Shown here: positions 1 to 6,611 of the stretch, piece by piece
How the letters are laid out: every line of letters begins with the position of its first letter
Numbering within the stretch: position 1 is the first letter of the stretch
NCBI GenBank assembly: GCA_913062745.1
Contig: CAJXXJ010000085.1
Location: 1 to 10,119 of the forward strand
Reading direction: 5' to 3'
Length of the DNA: 10,119 nucleotides
Source of the DNA: an uncultured Phaeodactylibacter sp.
GTDB lineage: Bacteria > Bacteroidota > Bacteroidia > Chitinophagales > Saprospiraceae
Notes under the pieces: model-generated
What the model was told of the DNA's origin: nothing
Database searches by the model: none
Seen by the model: only the letters and a program-made list of their open reading frames with translations
Position numbers and translations under genes: made by a program

Positions 1-1060
1 CGACCTGATACAGCATGAGCGGGTCGAGGCAGAGCAACAGAAAGGCGGATGCTGCCAGAGGATTGTATATATTGGTGGTACGGTCCAGACTTTGCCCCAG
101 GGTTACGAAAGTGAACATGGTGGCGGCACGGAGCACGGAAGGAGAAGCACCGGTGATAAGCGCAAAGGCCCAAATACCGGTAACGACGAGCGCCGCCCTG
201 AGGTACCGCCACCATTTGCCCCGGACGGGCAGCCGCCCGAGCAGCGCCATGAGGATCACCTGTACCAGGCCTACATGCAGCCCGGAAACAGCAAGCACAT
301 GCATCGCCCCGGTATTGGCATAAGCGGATTCCACTTCTTCGGTGAGCTCTGCTTTGTAGCCCAGCACGAGGGCGGCCCCTACGGCAAATTCGTCCGCTGT
401 GGGCAGATGCTTCCGCAAAAGCCCCAGGCAATGCTGCCGGAAGCGCTCCGCATAGGCGACAAGGCTGGCTTCTTCGCCCAGCACCTCCCACTCTTCTGCG
501 AAGGCCTGATGGTAAACCCTCTGACGTGCCAGATAGGAACGGTAGTCGAATTCCTTGGGGTTCAGGGGAGGAGAAAGCTCCCGGACAGTTGCTTTGAGGA
601 CGATCAGGTCACCAGCTTTCAGACGGCGGCTGCGGTGGTCAATGTCGAAATAAGCCATCAGCGCGCCCTCGGCTTTGCGCATCTGCCCGGGTGCGTGTTG
701 AACCGCCCGCAGCTGCAACTTTGCTTTCAGCCGCTTAGCCGTGGGCGTAATACGCGCTATCCTTCCGGTAAGCACCAAAGGAGCGTCTTCAGTAACAGCG
801 TGCTGGAAGTGAGCCGGCAGCGGGCGTGTATCCTGATAAGTTGCAATCAGATAGCCGAAGCTCAGCAAGAGGCCACTGAGCAGCAAGCCGGATTGCCAGC
901 GGTGGCCAAAGGGTGTCTGCCGGCCCAAAGTCCGGACCAGAGCGAGCAGGCAGAATGCTCCCAGGCCCCATGCCAGATAATACAGAGGGTAGGCGTACAG
1001 CGCAATGCCTGCCATCATCGGCATTAAAAGCCGGACCATGGGTGCCTCTCGCCAGTTCAT
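1..1060 (-). CDS. comEC: ComEC/Rec2 family DNA-uptake channel, N-terminal 353 residues (runs off the window)
   Basis: ComEC forms the inner-membrane channel that passes single-stranded DNA into the cytoplasm during natural transformation. Reading the minus strand from the ATG at 1060 gives 353 uninterrupted codons to the window edge. A hydrophobic start (residues about 8-65, several membrane segments) leads into a soluble N-terminal domain (DUF4131 type) holding the family motif NPKEFDYRSYL at residues 167-177 (usually NPGEFDYRRYL). The Competence domain then begins, with the hallmark HVLAVSGLHVGL at residues 254-265 and ITGASPSVLRA about 50 residues later. The in-window end matches the conserved PLAASAFLLLCLDPLMLYQV stretch that leads into GFQLSY in this family. 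Full ComEC proteins are about 650-800 residues, so the rest, including any metallo-beta-lactamase domain, lies outside. An alternative in-frame ATG at 1039 would remove seven residues. Identification is from motifs and order; transformation ability is not implied. Confidence 0.93.
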   Translation of the reverse strand, partial: MNWREAPMVRLLMPMMAGIALYAYPLYYLAWGLGAFCLLALVRTLGRQTPFGHRWQSGLLLSGLLLSFGYLIATYQDTRPLPAHFQHAVTEDAPLVLTGRIARITPTAKRLKAKLQLRAVQHAPGQMRKAEGALMAYFDIDHRSRRLKAGDLIVLKATVRELSPPLNPKEFDYRSYLARQRVYHQAFAEEWEVLGEEASLVAYAERFRQHCLGLLRKHLPTADEFAVGAALVLGYKAELTEEVESAYANTGAMHVLAVSGLHVGLVQVILMALLGRLPVRGKWWRYLRAALVVTGIWAFALITGASPSVLRAATMFTFVTLGQSLDRTTNIYNPLAASAFLLLCLDPLMLYQV

Positions 1061-1478
1061 AGACGGTCAAGTTGAAGTGTTCAATAACAGAGGTTTCGTT
1101 TAAAGATAGCAATATTTTCTTAAATTGTTGGCGTACAGCCAAATACAACGGCCTGGCTCAGGGGGCGAAGATCAGGCTCATTTTCGTTGAACGCCCTTAA
1201 CAATTGACCTACAAGGAATTAGTATGGAATCCGGGCTAGTGTACAACTGACACTAATCCTGCCTTGTTTTATTGGATAAACAGGAGGAATTGAGTACTTT
1301 CATGCCTGTTTTTAAGATGAAAAAATGATTTTCTGTGCAGTCAGACCAAGCCAGGAACTGTTTTTGCTCCCGGAGCCCGAAATTTAAATATTGAAGCCTT
1401 TGCAGCTCAATCCTCTGATGCACAGGCCGGGAAACATTCCTTTCACCTTTTGGCCAAAGAAATACGAGCGTAGCCACT
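1061..1478. other. Divergent intergenic region between comEC and the Nudix regulator gene
   Basis: This 418-bp spacer separates two outward-facing genes, so it should hold both promoters. I see no credible gene in it. On the comEC side there are two near-matches to the Bacteroidota -7 element TAnnTTTG: TATCTTTA (1108 to 1101, minus strand) and TGTATTTG (1147 to 1140, minus strand). Neither has a TTG about 19-20 bases upstream, so neither is called. On the other side the best -7-like octamer is TGTTTTTG at 1359-1366, also without a -33 partner. The only distinct structure is the inverted repeat listed separately at 1237-1255. Confidence 0.6.
1237..1255. promoter_or_regulatory. Perfect 6-bp inverted repeat, candidate operator
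   Basis: TAGTGT at 1237-1242 and ACACTA at 1250-1255 are exact reverse complements around a 7-base spacer, giving a 13-bp centre-to-centre spacing that suits a dimeric DNA-binding protein. It lies about 220 bp upstream of a gene for a Nudix-winged-helix regulator, a family whose members often bind palindromes near their own or neighbouring genes. The link to that regulator is inference. A 6-bp arm can occur by chance in 400 bp, and the stem is too short and lacks a T-run to be a terminator. Confidence 0.25.
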
Positions 1479-2234
1479 ATGAATGAATTTAACGAATACT
1501 TTAAGTCCGCCTTTACCGTAGACAATGTCATTTTCGGGTTTGACGAGGGCGATCTCAAAGTTTTGCTGATCAAGCGGGGAGAGGAGCCCTATCAGGGCAA
1601 GTGGGCATTGCCTGGTTACTTTGTGTACCCGAATGAAGACCTGGATATGGCGGCCAAGCGCGTGCTGGAGCAGCTCACCGGCCTGCGCAATGTATTTCTG
1701 GAACAAGTGAAGACCTTTGGCGCAGTCAACCGCCACCCCTTTGGCCGGGTGATTACCGTAGCCTACTTTTCCCTGATCAAGATCAGCTACTATACGATTC
1801 AGCCTTCTTCGATTGCGCGCAAAGCGCAGTGGCATTCTGTTTCTAAGGTTAAAGACCTGGCATTCGACCATGACGAAATTCTGCGGGCCTGCTTCCACCG
1901 GCTGAAGTGGCTGGTGCGCACCCGGCCCGTTGGCTTTGAGCTCCTGCCGCCTAAATTCACCCTTACTGAGCTTCAGCACCTGTACGAAGCGATCCTGGAG
2001 ACTAAGCTCGACAAGCGTAACTTCCGCAAGAAAATTCTGTCGATGGACTTATTGGTAGACCTGGATGAAACGCAGGAAGGCGTTGCGCACCGTCCGGCCC
2101 GGCTCTATCAGTTTGACCGGAAGCGCTACGAAGAGCTGCTGCTGGACGGCTTTAGCTTTGAACTGAAGGAAAGCCGCAGGAAAGAGCCTCCCCAATCTAA
2201 ACGTGGCAAGCGGGAAATTGCCTCCTCCAATTAA
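1479..2234 (+). CDS. Nudix-fold transcriptional regulator (NrtR/AraR-like) with degenerate Nudix box
   Basis: The 251-residue protein has an N-terminal Nudix domain (about 10-145) and a C-terminal winged helix (about 153-220), the architecture of NrtR-family regulators that sense nucleotide-sugar or sugar ligands and bind DNA. The Nudix region reads KWALPGYFVYPNEDL at 41-55 and AAKRVLEQLTGL at 58-69. Relative to GX5EX7REUXEEXGU, the Glu after Arg61 is Val62, and the two metal-binding Glu are Gln65 and Leu66, so hydrolysis is unlikely. The motif FDHDEIL (129-135) and the winged-helix pattern FTLTELQHLYEAIL…DKRNFRKKI (160-186), ending in RPARLYQF, are characteristic of this family. The tail is basic. 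The start ATG is preceded by no Shine-Dalgarno sequence, normal for Bacteroidota. The gene stands alone, so its regulon is not evident; no NAD or arabinose genes lie in the window. The regulator role is well supported, the ligand unknown. Confidence 0.87.
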   Translation: MNEFNEYFKSAFTVDNVIFGFDEGDLKVLLIKRGEEPYQGKWALPGYFVYPNEDLDMAAKRVLEQLTGLRNVFLEQVKTFGAVNRHPFGRVITVAYFSLIKISYYTIQPSSIARKAQWHSVSKVKDLAFDHDEILRACFHRLKWLVRTRPVGFELLPPKFTLTELQHLYEAILETKLDKRNFRKKILSMDLLVDLDETQEGVAHRPARLYQFDRKRYEELLLDGFSFELKESRRKEPPQSKRGKREIASSN

Positions 2235-2274
2235 GTAACACACTTTATAATGGCTGCCCAATGGACGACAAGGC

Positions 2275-3081
2275 TTACCACTCTTCCCCGCCCGTAGTCC
2301 ATACTTTGATTTCCAAATCTTCACCGTAGGTGCTTCGGTAGTCTGAAAGCAGGCTTTGTACGTCGCTGCCATCGGTAGGCAAGCTGCGTACAAAGGGGAA
2401 AAAATCCGTGGCTTGCTCCTCGTCGTCTGCTTCTGCCCAGATGATGTTGCCCTGATCTACTTCAAAGTAACCGTAGTGCCCGTTTTTGACAGACTGACTG
2501 GCCGTAAGCCCCTGCAAGTCCTGCAGGAATGTTTCGGCTGCAGCTTCCAGTGATTCATCTCCTTTAATATGGATATAGCCCCAAAGGGTATTCATCGGAA
2601 TACGGTGAAGCACCGGGCGCATCGGGACCACCCCGCCCCCTTCTTCCAGGGTGATTTGATAGCGGTCGTTTAACACAAAAAGCCGCCCTTCACTGTCTAC
2701 GGCATCTCTTAAGGATAGCCTGAGCGGATAAGTGCCCTCCGAAAAACGGCCCAGCTCCACTACCGCCCGGGCAGGTGCGGCTCCCTCTTCGCAATTTTCC
2801 GGTATGAGGATTTCGTTGATCTGCAGCTGCAGGCCTTCATCTCCCTGAGACTGATAACTATAACCAATGGTGGCATTCTTGCACTCTACCGGCTCTATCG
2901 TACTCAGGCGGATGTGCAGTTGACGGCCCTCGGGCGTAATGTTCTCCCACAGTTCGGCATAAAACTCGTCGTCTACGAATGGTACAACAATAGGGTCATT
3001 CAGGCCACTCAGGTTACAGCCCGCCACCATAATTGTTCCGAATACCATTATTGGCAGTAACCGCAGCAGATATCTTTTCAT
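2275..3081 (-). CDS. Putative lipoprotein of unknown function
   Basis: I do not recognise a named family for this 268-residue protein. Its first 22 residues form a lipoprotein signal: two positive residues (KR), a hydrophobic core, and the lipobox VAGC with the modified cysteine at position 22. It should therefore be exported and lipid-anchored. Residues after the cysteine (NLSGLNDP) lack an obvious acidic Bacteroidota surface-export signal, so periplasmic facing is as likely as surface exposure. Residues about 38-150 look beta-rich, with alternating hydrophobics and two further cysteines (Cys67 and Cys99) that could form a disulfide. Residues about 155-268 look mixed alpha/beta (GYIHIKGDESLEAAAETFLQDL; then WAEADDEEQATDFFPF). 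The gene is convergent with the Nudix regulator, separated by only 40 bp, and divergent from the efflux operon. No upstream promoter match convinced me. Protein-coding status is secure; function is not. Confidence 0.8.
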   Translation of the reverse strand: MKRYLLRLLPIMVFGTIMVAGCNLSGLNDPIVVPFVDDEFYAELWENITPEGRQLHIRLSTIEPVECKNATIGYSYQSQGDEGLQLQINEILIPENCEEGAAPARAVVELGRFSEGTYPLRLSLRDAVDSEGRLFVLNDRYQITLEEGGGVVPMRPVLHRIPMNTLWGYIHIKGDESLEAAAETFLQDLQGLTASQSVKNGHYGYFEVDQGNIIWAEADDEEQATDFFPFVRSLPTDGSDVQSLLSDYRSTYGEDLEIKVWTTGGEEW

Positions 3082-3247
3082 GGTCAGTTTGCTTTGTCCT
3101 GGGATGCTTTCAGTTATTGTAATGCTGCCCTGTACTTCATTTGCCAGGCAGGCCGTTTGTCTTTTGTCGATATACTAACGCCACGCCCGCTCAAATGCTG
3201 CCCGGGGCTCCAAAAGAAATAAAAATAGCAAGTCCGGGCGACTTCAA

Positions 3248-3270
3248 TAGGGGGCTGGCCCTACTTTTTT
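3248..3270 (+). other. Short hairpin followed by a T-run upstream of the efflux operon
   Basis: TAGGG (3248-3252) pairs with CCCTA (3259-3263) around a six-base loop, and the right arm is followed by C and six T residues. The shape resembles an intrinsic terminator reading rightward, but the stem is only five base pairs and no plus-strand gene ends here. It lies upstream of the proposed promoter, so it would not act as an attenuator for that transcript. It may terminate stray rightward transcription or be chance. Confidence 0.2.
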
Positions 3271-3295
3271 CATCTTCTGTTCAGGACTTCGTCTT

Positions 3296-3325
3296 TTGAT
3301 TTACTGTATTAATCTAATAAGTATG
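3296..3325 (+). promoter_or_regulatory. Candidate Bacteroidota sigma-A promoter of the efflux operon
   Basis: TTG at 3296-3298 (within TTTTG) is followed, after exactly 19 bases, by TAAGTATG at 3318-3325. This matches the Bacteroidota housekeeping pattern of a -33 TTG and a -7 TAnnTTTG at the expected spacing, with one mismatch in the -7 element (A for T at position 6). Transcription would begin around 3332, leaving a leader of roughly 45 bases before the ATG at 3378. It is the only site in the window where both elements and the spacing agree. It was found by eye, without a scored matrix. Confidence 0.42.
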
Positions 3326-3377
3326 CAGACTTTCTTGTTTTTGCCCAACTTCGCCAATTGTTAAACCCGACTACTGC

Positions 3378-4070
3378 ATGATACAACTAACTGGCATACG
3401 GAAAGCCTATCAGACTGGCTTCAACCGGCTGGAAGTCCTAAAAGGTATTGACCTTACCATCGAAGAGGGGGCGTTCGCTTCCATCATGGGCTCCTCCGGC
3501 TCCGGTAAATCCACCCTACTGAATATCCTGGGTATACTTGACGCCTACGATGAGGGGGAATATTACCTCGATGGTACGCTCATCAAAAACCTGAGCGAAA
3601 CCGATGCAGCCCGTTACCGCAACCGCTTTATCGGATTCGTTTTCCAATCCTTCAACCTCCTCCCTTTTAAGACGGCAGCTGAAAACGTAGCGTTGCCCCT
3701 TTACTACCAAAAAACGGACCGCGACAAACGGCACAGCTTAGCGCTGGAGTACCTCGATATGGTAGGCCTGGCAGACTGGGCGGACCACTTGCCGACACAG
3801 CTGTCCGGCGGGCAGCAGCAGAGGGTGGCGATTGCCCGCGCGCTGATTACGCAGCCGAAAGTCATTTTGGCCGACGAGCCTACCGGCGCGCTGGACTCAA
3901 AGACCTCCTACGAAGTGATGGACCTGTTCAAAAAAGTAAACCGGGAGGGCATTACGGTGCTCATTGTGACCCATGAGAACGACATCGCAGCGATGACCAG
4001 GCAGGTCATCCGGTTACGGGATGGCATGATTGCCTCCAACGGGCGGACCGTAGCCGCATCAAATAACTAA
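3378..4070 (+). CDS. ABC transporter ATP-binding protein, MacB/LolD type
   Basis: This 230-residue ATPase would power the two permeases encoded directly after it from the cytoplasmic face. All motifs are intact: Walker [10 protein letters not shown] (38-46), Q-loop Gln90 in [10 protein letters not shown], signature LSGGQ (142-146), Walker B VILADE (162-167) with catalytic Glu167, D-loop ALDS (171-174) and switch His199 in VTHE. Length, the SFNLLP segment after the Q-loop, and the [10 protein letters not shown] sequence are typical of the MacB/LolD/FtsE (MacB-like 'type VII') group rather than importers. Unlike E. coli MacB, the ATPase is a separate polypeptide. The stop codon is four bases before the next start, so the genes are probably translationally coupled. 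The candidate promoter at 3296-3325 lies upstream. Substrate cannot be read from this protein. Confidence 0.95.
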   Translation: MIQLTGIRKAYQTGFNRLEVLKGIDLTIEEGAFASIMGSSGSGKSTLLNILGILDAYDEGEYYLDGTLIKNLSETDAARYRNRFIGFVFQSFNLLPFKTAAENVALPLYYQKTDRDKRHSLALEYLDMVGLADWADHLPTQLSGGQQQRVAIARALITQPKVILADEPTGALDSKTSYEVMDLFKKVNREGITVLIVTHENDIAAMTRQVIRLRDGMIASNGRTVAASNN

Positions 4071-4074
4071 GGGT

Positions 4075-5304
4075 ATGGGTATATTCGATATAGACCGCTG
4101 GCAGGAAATTTTCAACTCTATCCGCAGGCATCCGCTGCGCACTGCGCTTACTGCTCTGGGTATTTTCTGGGGCATCTTTATGCTGGTGCTGCTGCTCGGT
4201 GCCGGCAGAGGGCTGCAGAACGGGATCGAGCACGAATTCCGCGATGATGCGACCAACAGCATCTGGATCAGGCGGGGCACCACCTCTATGCCCCACGAGG
4301 GGTTGCCGAAGGGCCGTCAGATACAGTTCGATAATGAGGACTACGAAATGCTGACTACGCAGTTCCGGGGCATCGATAAAGCGACCGGCCGATACTATTT
4401 GTCCGGGAATCAGCTGGCGGTTTACAAAGACAAGCGGCTTTCCTTCAGTACGCGCGCGGTACACCCCGGGCATCAGGAAGTAGAGAACACGATCATGCAG
4501 GAAGGCCGGTATTTGAACGAAGCAGACCTTCATAATTTCCGGAAGGTAGCGGTGATCGGCAAGATTGTAAAAGAAGACCTCTTTGGAGAAGAGGATGCCA
4601 TCGGCAAAGAGATCAAGCTGGGCGGCATCATCTACAAAGTTATCGGTACGTATACGGATACCGGCAGCGATAATGAGATGCGCATCATCTACATCCCGAT
4701 CACTACTGCTCAGAAAGTCTATGCCGGCACGGATGAGATTCACCAACTGATGGTGACCACCAAGGGGCTGGACGTGGAAGAGACGAAAGCGCTACAGGCT
4801 GAGATGCGATATGCTTTTGCTGCCCGGCATGGTTTTTCACCGGAGGATCAGCGGGCGATTTCCATGTTCAGCGCGCTGGAAAACTTTCAGCAGTTCATGA
4901 GCCTGATGGGCGGTATCCGGCTGTTTATATGGTTTGTGGGGCTGGGGTCTATCATCGCCGGCGTCATTGGGATCAGCAATATCATGTTGATTGTGGTGAA
5001 AGACCGGACGCGGGAAATTGGCATACGCAAAGCGCTGGGCGCTACGCCCCTATCCATCATTTCCATGATTCTGCAGGAGTCTATTCTGATTACCGCTATT
5101 GCCGGGTACCTGGGGCTGGTATGCGGGGTGGCGCTCATCGGCCTGCTGGGCTCAATGGAGGTAGACTTTTTCCGCAACCCGCAGGTAGACCTGGGGGTAG
5201 GGCTTTCGGCTACGGTGGTGCTCATCGTTGCCGGGGCGCTGGCCGGGCTGATGCCCGCCCGGCAGGCTGCCCGCATCAACCCGATTGAAGCGATGAGAAG
5301 CTGA
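4075..5304 (+). CDS. MacB-type ABC transporter permease, first paralogue
   Basis: The 409-residue protein has the MacB/FtsX permease plan: a first membrane segment at about 22-43, a large extracytoplasmic MacB-type periplasmic domain (about 45-278), then three membrane segments at about 282-308, 327-358 and 373-394. The cytoplasmic coupling motif RTREIGIRKALGA (311-323) and the terminal PARQAARINPIEAMRS (394-409) are diagnostic of the family. Proteins of this class do not pump substrate across the inner membrane; they transmit ATPase-driven movement to the periplasm (mechanotransmission), extruding substrates from there. It starts four bases after the ATPase stop and is followed 24 bases later by a paralogue with the same plan. 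The start is set by this tight spacing and the conserved DRWQEIFNSIRRHPLRT amino end. No missing or broken segment is seen. Confidence 0.94.
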   Translation: MGIFDIDRWQEIFNSIRRHPLRTALTALGIFWGIFMLVLLLGAGRGLQNGIEHEFRDDATNSIWIRRGTTSMPHEGLPKGRQIQFDNEDYEMLTTQFRGIDKATGRYYLSGNQLAVYKDKRLSFSTRAVHPGHQEVENTIMQEGRYLNEADLHNFRKVAVIGKIVKEDLFGEEDAIGKEIKLGGIIYKVIGTYTDTGSDNEMRIIYIPITTAQKVYAGTDEIHQLMVTTKGLDVEETKALQAEMRYAFAARHGFSPEDQRAISMFSALENFQQFMSLMGGIRLFIWFVGLGSIIAGVIGISNIMLIVVKDRTREIGIRKALGATPLSIISMILQESILITAIAGYLGLVCGVALIGLLGSMEVDFFRNPQVDLGVGLSATVVLIVAGALAGLMPARQAARINPIEAMRS

Positions 5305-5328
5305 TTACCAAAGCATAACCCGACACCA

Positions 5329-6579
5329 ATGATATTTGACCGCGACAACTGGCAGGAAATCCTGTCGACCATACAAAAGCATAAACTGCGCACCTTCCTC
5401 ACTGCCCTCGGCGTCTTCTGGGGTATTTTTATGCTGGTCTTTGTACTCGGCATGGGCAAAGGGCTGGAGAATGGTGCTTTCCGTGGCTTCGGCGACCGCG
5501 CCAAGAACGTGATGTATGTGTGGCCCGAGTCCACTACGCTCCCCTATCAGGGGTTTCAGCCCGGCCGGCGGCCACAGTTCCGGCTGGAGGACATCACGGC
5601 GATTCAGCAAAACATACCGGAGGTGGAGTACATAGCGCCCCGCCTAAGCATGAATGCCGCACCAGTGTATTACCGTGATATTGGCGAGCCCCGGGAAATA
5701 CGGGGGGAGCTGAAGGATATGATCAATATTGAGGCGCTGCGCCTGTACGAAGGCCGCTACATCAATCAGCCAGACATCGATGAAGTCCGCAAAGTAGCGG
5801 TGGTGGGCAAGCGTACCGCAGAGGTACTGTTTGGGCAGGAAGAACCGATCGGCAAGTACATCCGGATACAAGGCGTGGAGTTCCGGGTGGTGGGCATTTT
5901 CGGCCCGGTGGAAATTAAGCCGTGGACGGAGAGCGACCTTGAGGCCGTGGTTATTCCGCTGACTACGATGTACCGCGCGTTTGGTACCGGGGAGCGGGTG
6001 GACTACTTCGTTTGCTCTGCTGCTGAGCAGGTGCAGGTCAGCCAGGTGGAGCCCGTGGTCATGTCATTGCTCAAACAGCGGCACCACATCGCACCGGAAG
6101 ACCCGCGTGGAGGAGGGGCTTTCAATTTGGAAGAACAGTTTCAGAGCATACAAAACCTCTTTGGAGGCATCAAAGCTTTTCTTTGGTTTGTAGGTATTGG
6201 CACACTGTTGGCGGGCATCGTAGGCGTAGGCAACATCATGCTGATTACGGTAAAGGAGCGTACCCGGGAAATCGGCATCCGCAAAGCACTCGGTGCCCCT
6301 CCGGGCAGCATCATTCAGATGGTGCTTACCGAATCCATTCTCATCACCTCCATCTCAGGCTATCTGGGGCTGATTGCCGGGACATTCATCATATGGGCAA
6401 CGAGCTACCTGATGCGCAGCAACGGGGTGGAAATAGAAAACTTTTACAACCCGCAGGTCAACCTGACGGTAGGCCTGTCAGCAATTACGCTTTTGGTGCT
6501 TTCCGGGCTGGCGGCTGGATTTATTCCGGCCCGGCACGCGGCGGGGATCAACCCGGTGGAAGCATTGCGCAATGAATAA
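5329..6579 (+). CDS. MacB-type ABC transporter permease, second paralogue
   Basis: This 416-residue protein is a full-length paralogue of the preceding permease. The amino end (FDRDNWQEILSTIQKHKLRT) and carboxyl half (GIKAFLWFVGIGTLLAGIVG; RTREIGIRKALGA at exactly 311-323; PARHAAGINPVEALRNE) align nearly without gaps to the first copy. Membrane segments are at about 21-42, 282-308, 326-358 and 380-400. The extracytoplasmic domain between about 45 and 275 has diverged more, for example with KPWTESDLEAVVIPLTTMYRAF where the first copy has SDNEMRIIYIPITTAQKVY, and a Gly-rich PRGGGAF near 259-265. The pattern suggests an ancient tandem duplication with conserved ATPase-coupling surfaces and specialised periplasmic faces, so the likely functional unit is a heterodimer, though two alternative homodimers are possible. 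The 24-base spacer has no terminator or Shine-Dalgarno sequence. Confidence 0.94.
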   Translation: MIFDRDNWQEILSTIQKHKLRTFLTALGVFWGIFMLVFVLGMGKGLENGAFRGFGDRAKNVMYVWPESTTLPYQGFQPGRRPQFRLEDITAIQQNIPEVEYIAPRLSMNAAPVYYRDIGEPREIRGELKDMINIEALRLYEGRYINQPDIDEVRKVAVVGKRTAEVLFGQEEPIGKYIRIQGVEFRVVGIFGPVEIKPWTESDLEAVVIPLTTMYRAFGTGERVDYFVCSAAEQVQVSQVEPVVMSLLKQRHHIAPEDPRGGGAFNLEEQFQSIQNLFGGIKAFLWFVGIGTLLAGIVGVGNIMLITVKERTREIGIRKALGAPPGSIIQMVLTESILITSISGYLGLIAGTFIIWATSYLMRSNGVEIENFYNPQVNLTVGLSAITLLVLSGLAAGFIPARHAAGINPVEALRNE

Positions 6580-6594
6580 ATCAATTCACTCGAC

Positions 6595-6611
6595 CATAAA
6601 AAAACAAAATC
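6595..6611 (+). promoter_or_regulatory. A-rich translation-initiation leader before the adaptor gene
   Basis: The 17 bases before the ATG at 6612 are almost all A (ATAAAAAAACAAAATC at the core), with no purine-rich Shine-Dalgarno sequence. Bacteroidota commonly start translation on such unstructured A-rich leaders, so this supports the ATG at 6612 as the start of the adaptor and the assignment of the window to that phylum. Confidence 0.5.

Larger units (their letters stand above)
3082..3377. other. Divergent intergenic region upstream of the lipoprotein gene and the efflux operon
   Basis: This 296-bp AT-richer spacer must contain promoters for both outward genes. It includes the candidate plus-strand promoter at 3296-3325 and the small hairpin at 3248-3270, both listed separately. 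There is also an inverted pair GCCCGG (3200-3205) and CCGGGC (3234-3239) around a 28-base A-rich loop, of unknown meaning. For the minus-strand lipoprotein gene the best -7-like octamer is TATTTTTA (3227 to 3220) with TTG 17 bases upstream, a spacing shorter than usual, so it is not called. No coding region is visible. Confidence 0.6.

Noticed and set aside
92..1027. 311-codon plus-strand open frame opposite comEC
   Set aside because: It has no recognisable domain and its codons are the complement of a minus-strand frame carrying clear ComEC motifs; it is a shadow of comEC.
1101..1147. Two -7-like octamers on the minus strand (TATCTTTA, TGTATTTG) as comEC promoters
   Set aside because: Each has one mismatch and neither has a TTG at the expected 19-20 base distance; such single elements occur often by chance.
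1302..1328. Eight-codon frame (MPVFKMKK) with GGAGG upstream, possible leader peptide
   Set aside because: The GGAGG lies 14 bases from the ATG, Bacteroidota rarely use Shine-Dalgarno sites, and the frame is short enough to be chance; there is no attenuator-like structure after it.
1443..1979. 178-codon minus-strand open frame opposite the Nudix gene
   Set aside because: It overlaps a well-supported regulator almost completely and shows no domain signal.
4006..5610. Several long minus-strand open frames (about 100-246 codons) across the permease genes
   Set aside because: They are antisense to conserved MacB-type permeases, have no recognisable features and are expected in GC-rich coding DNA.
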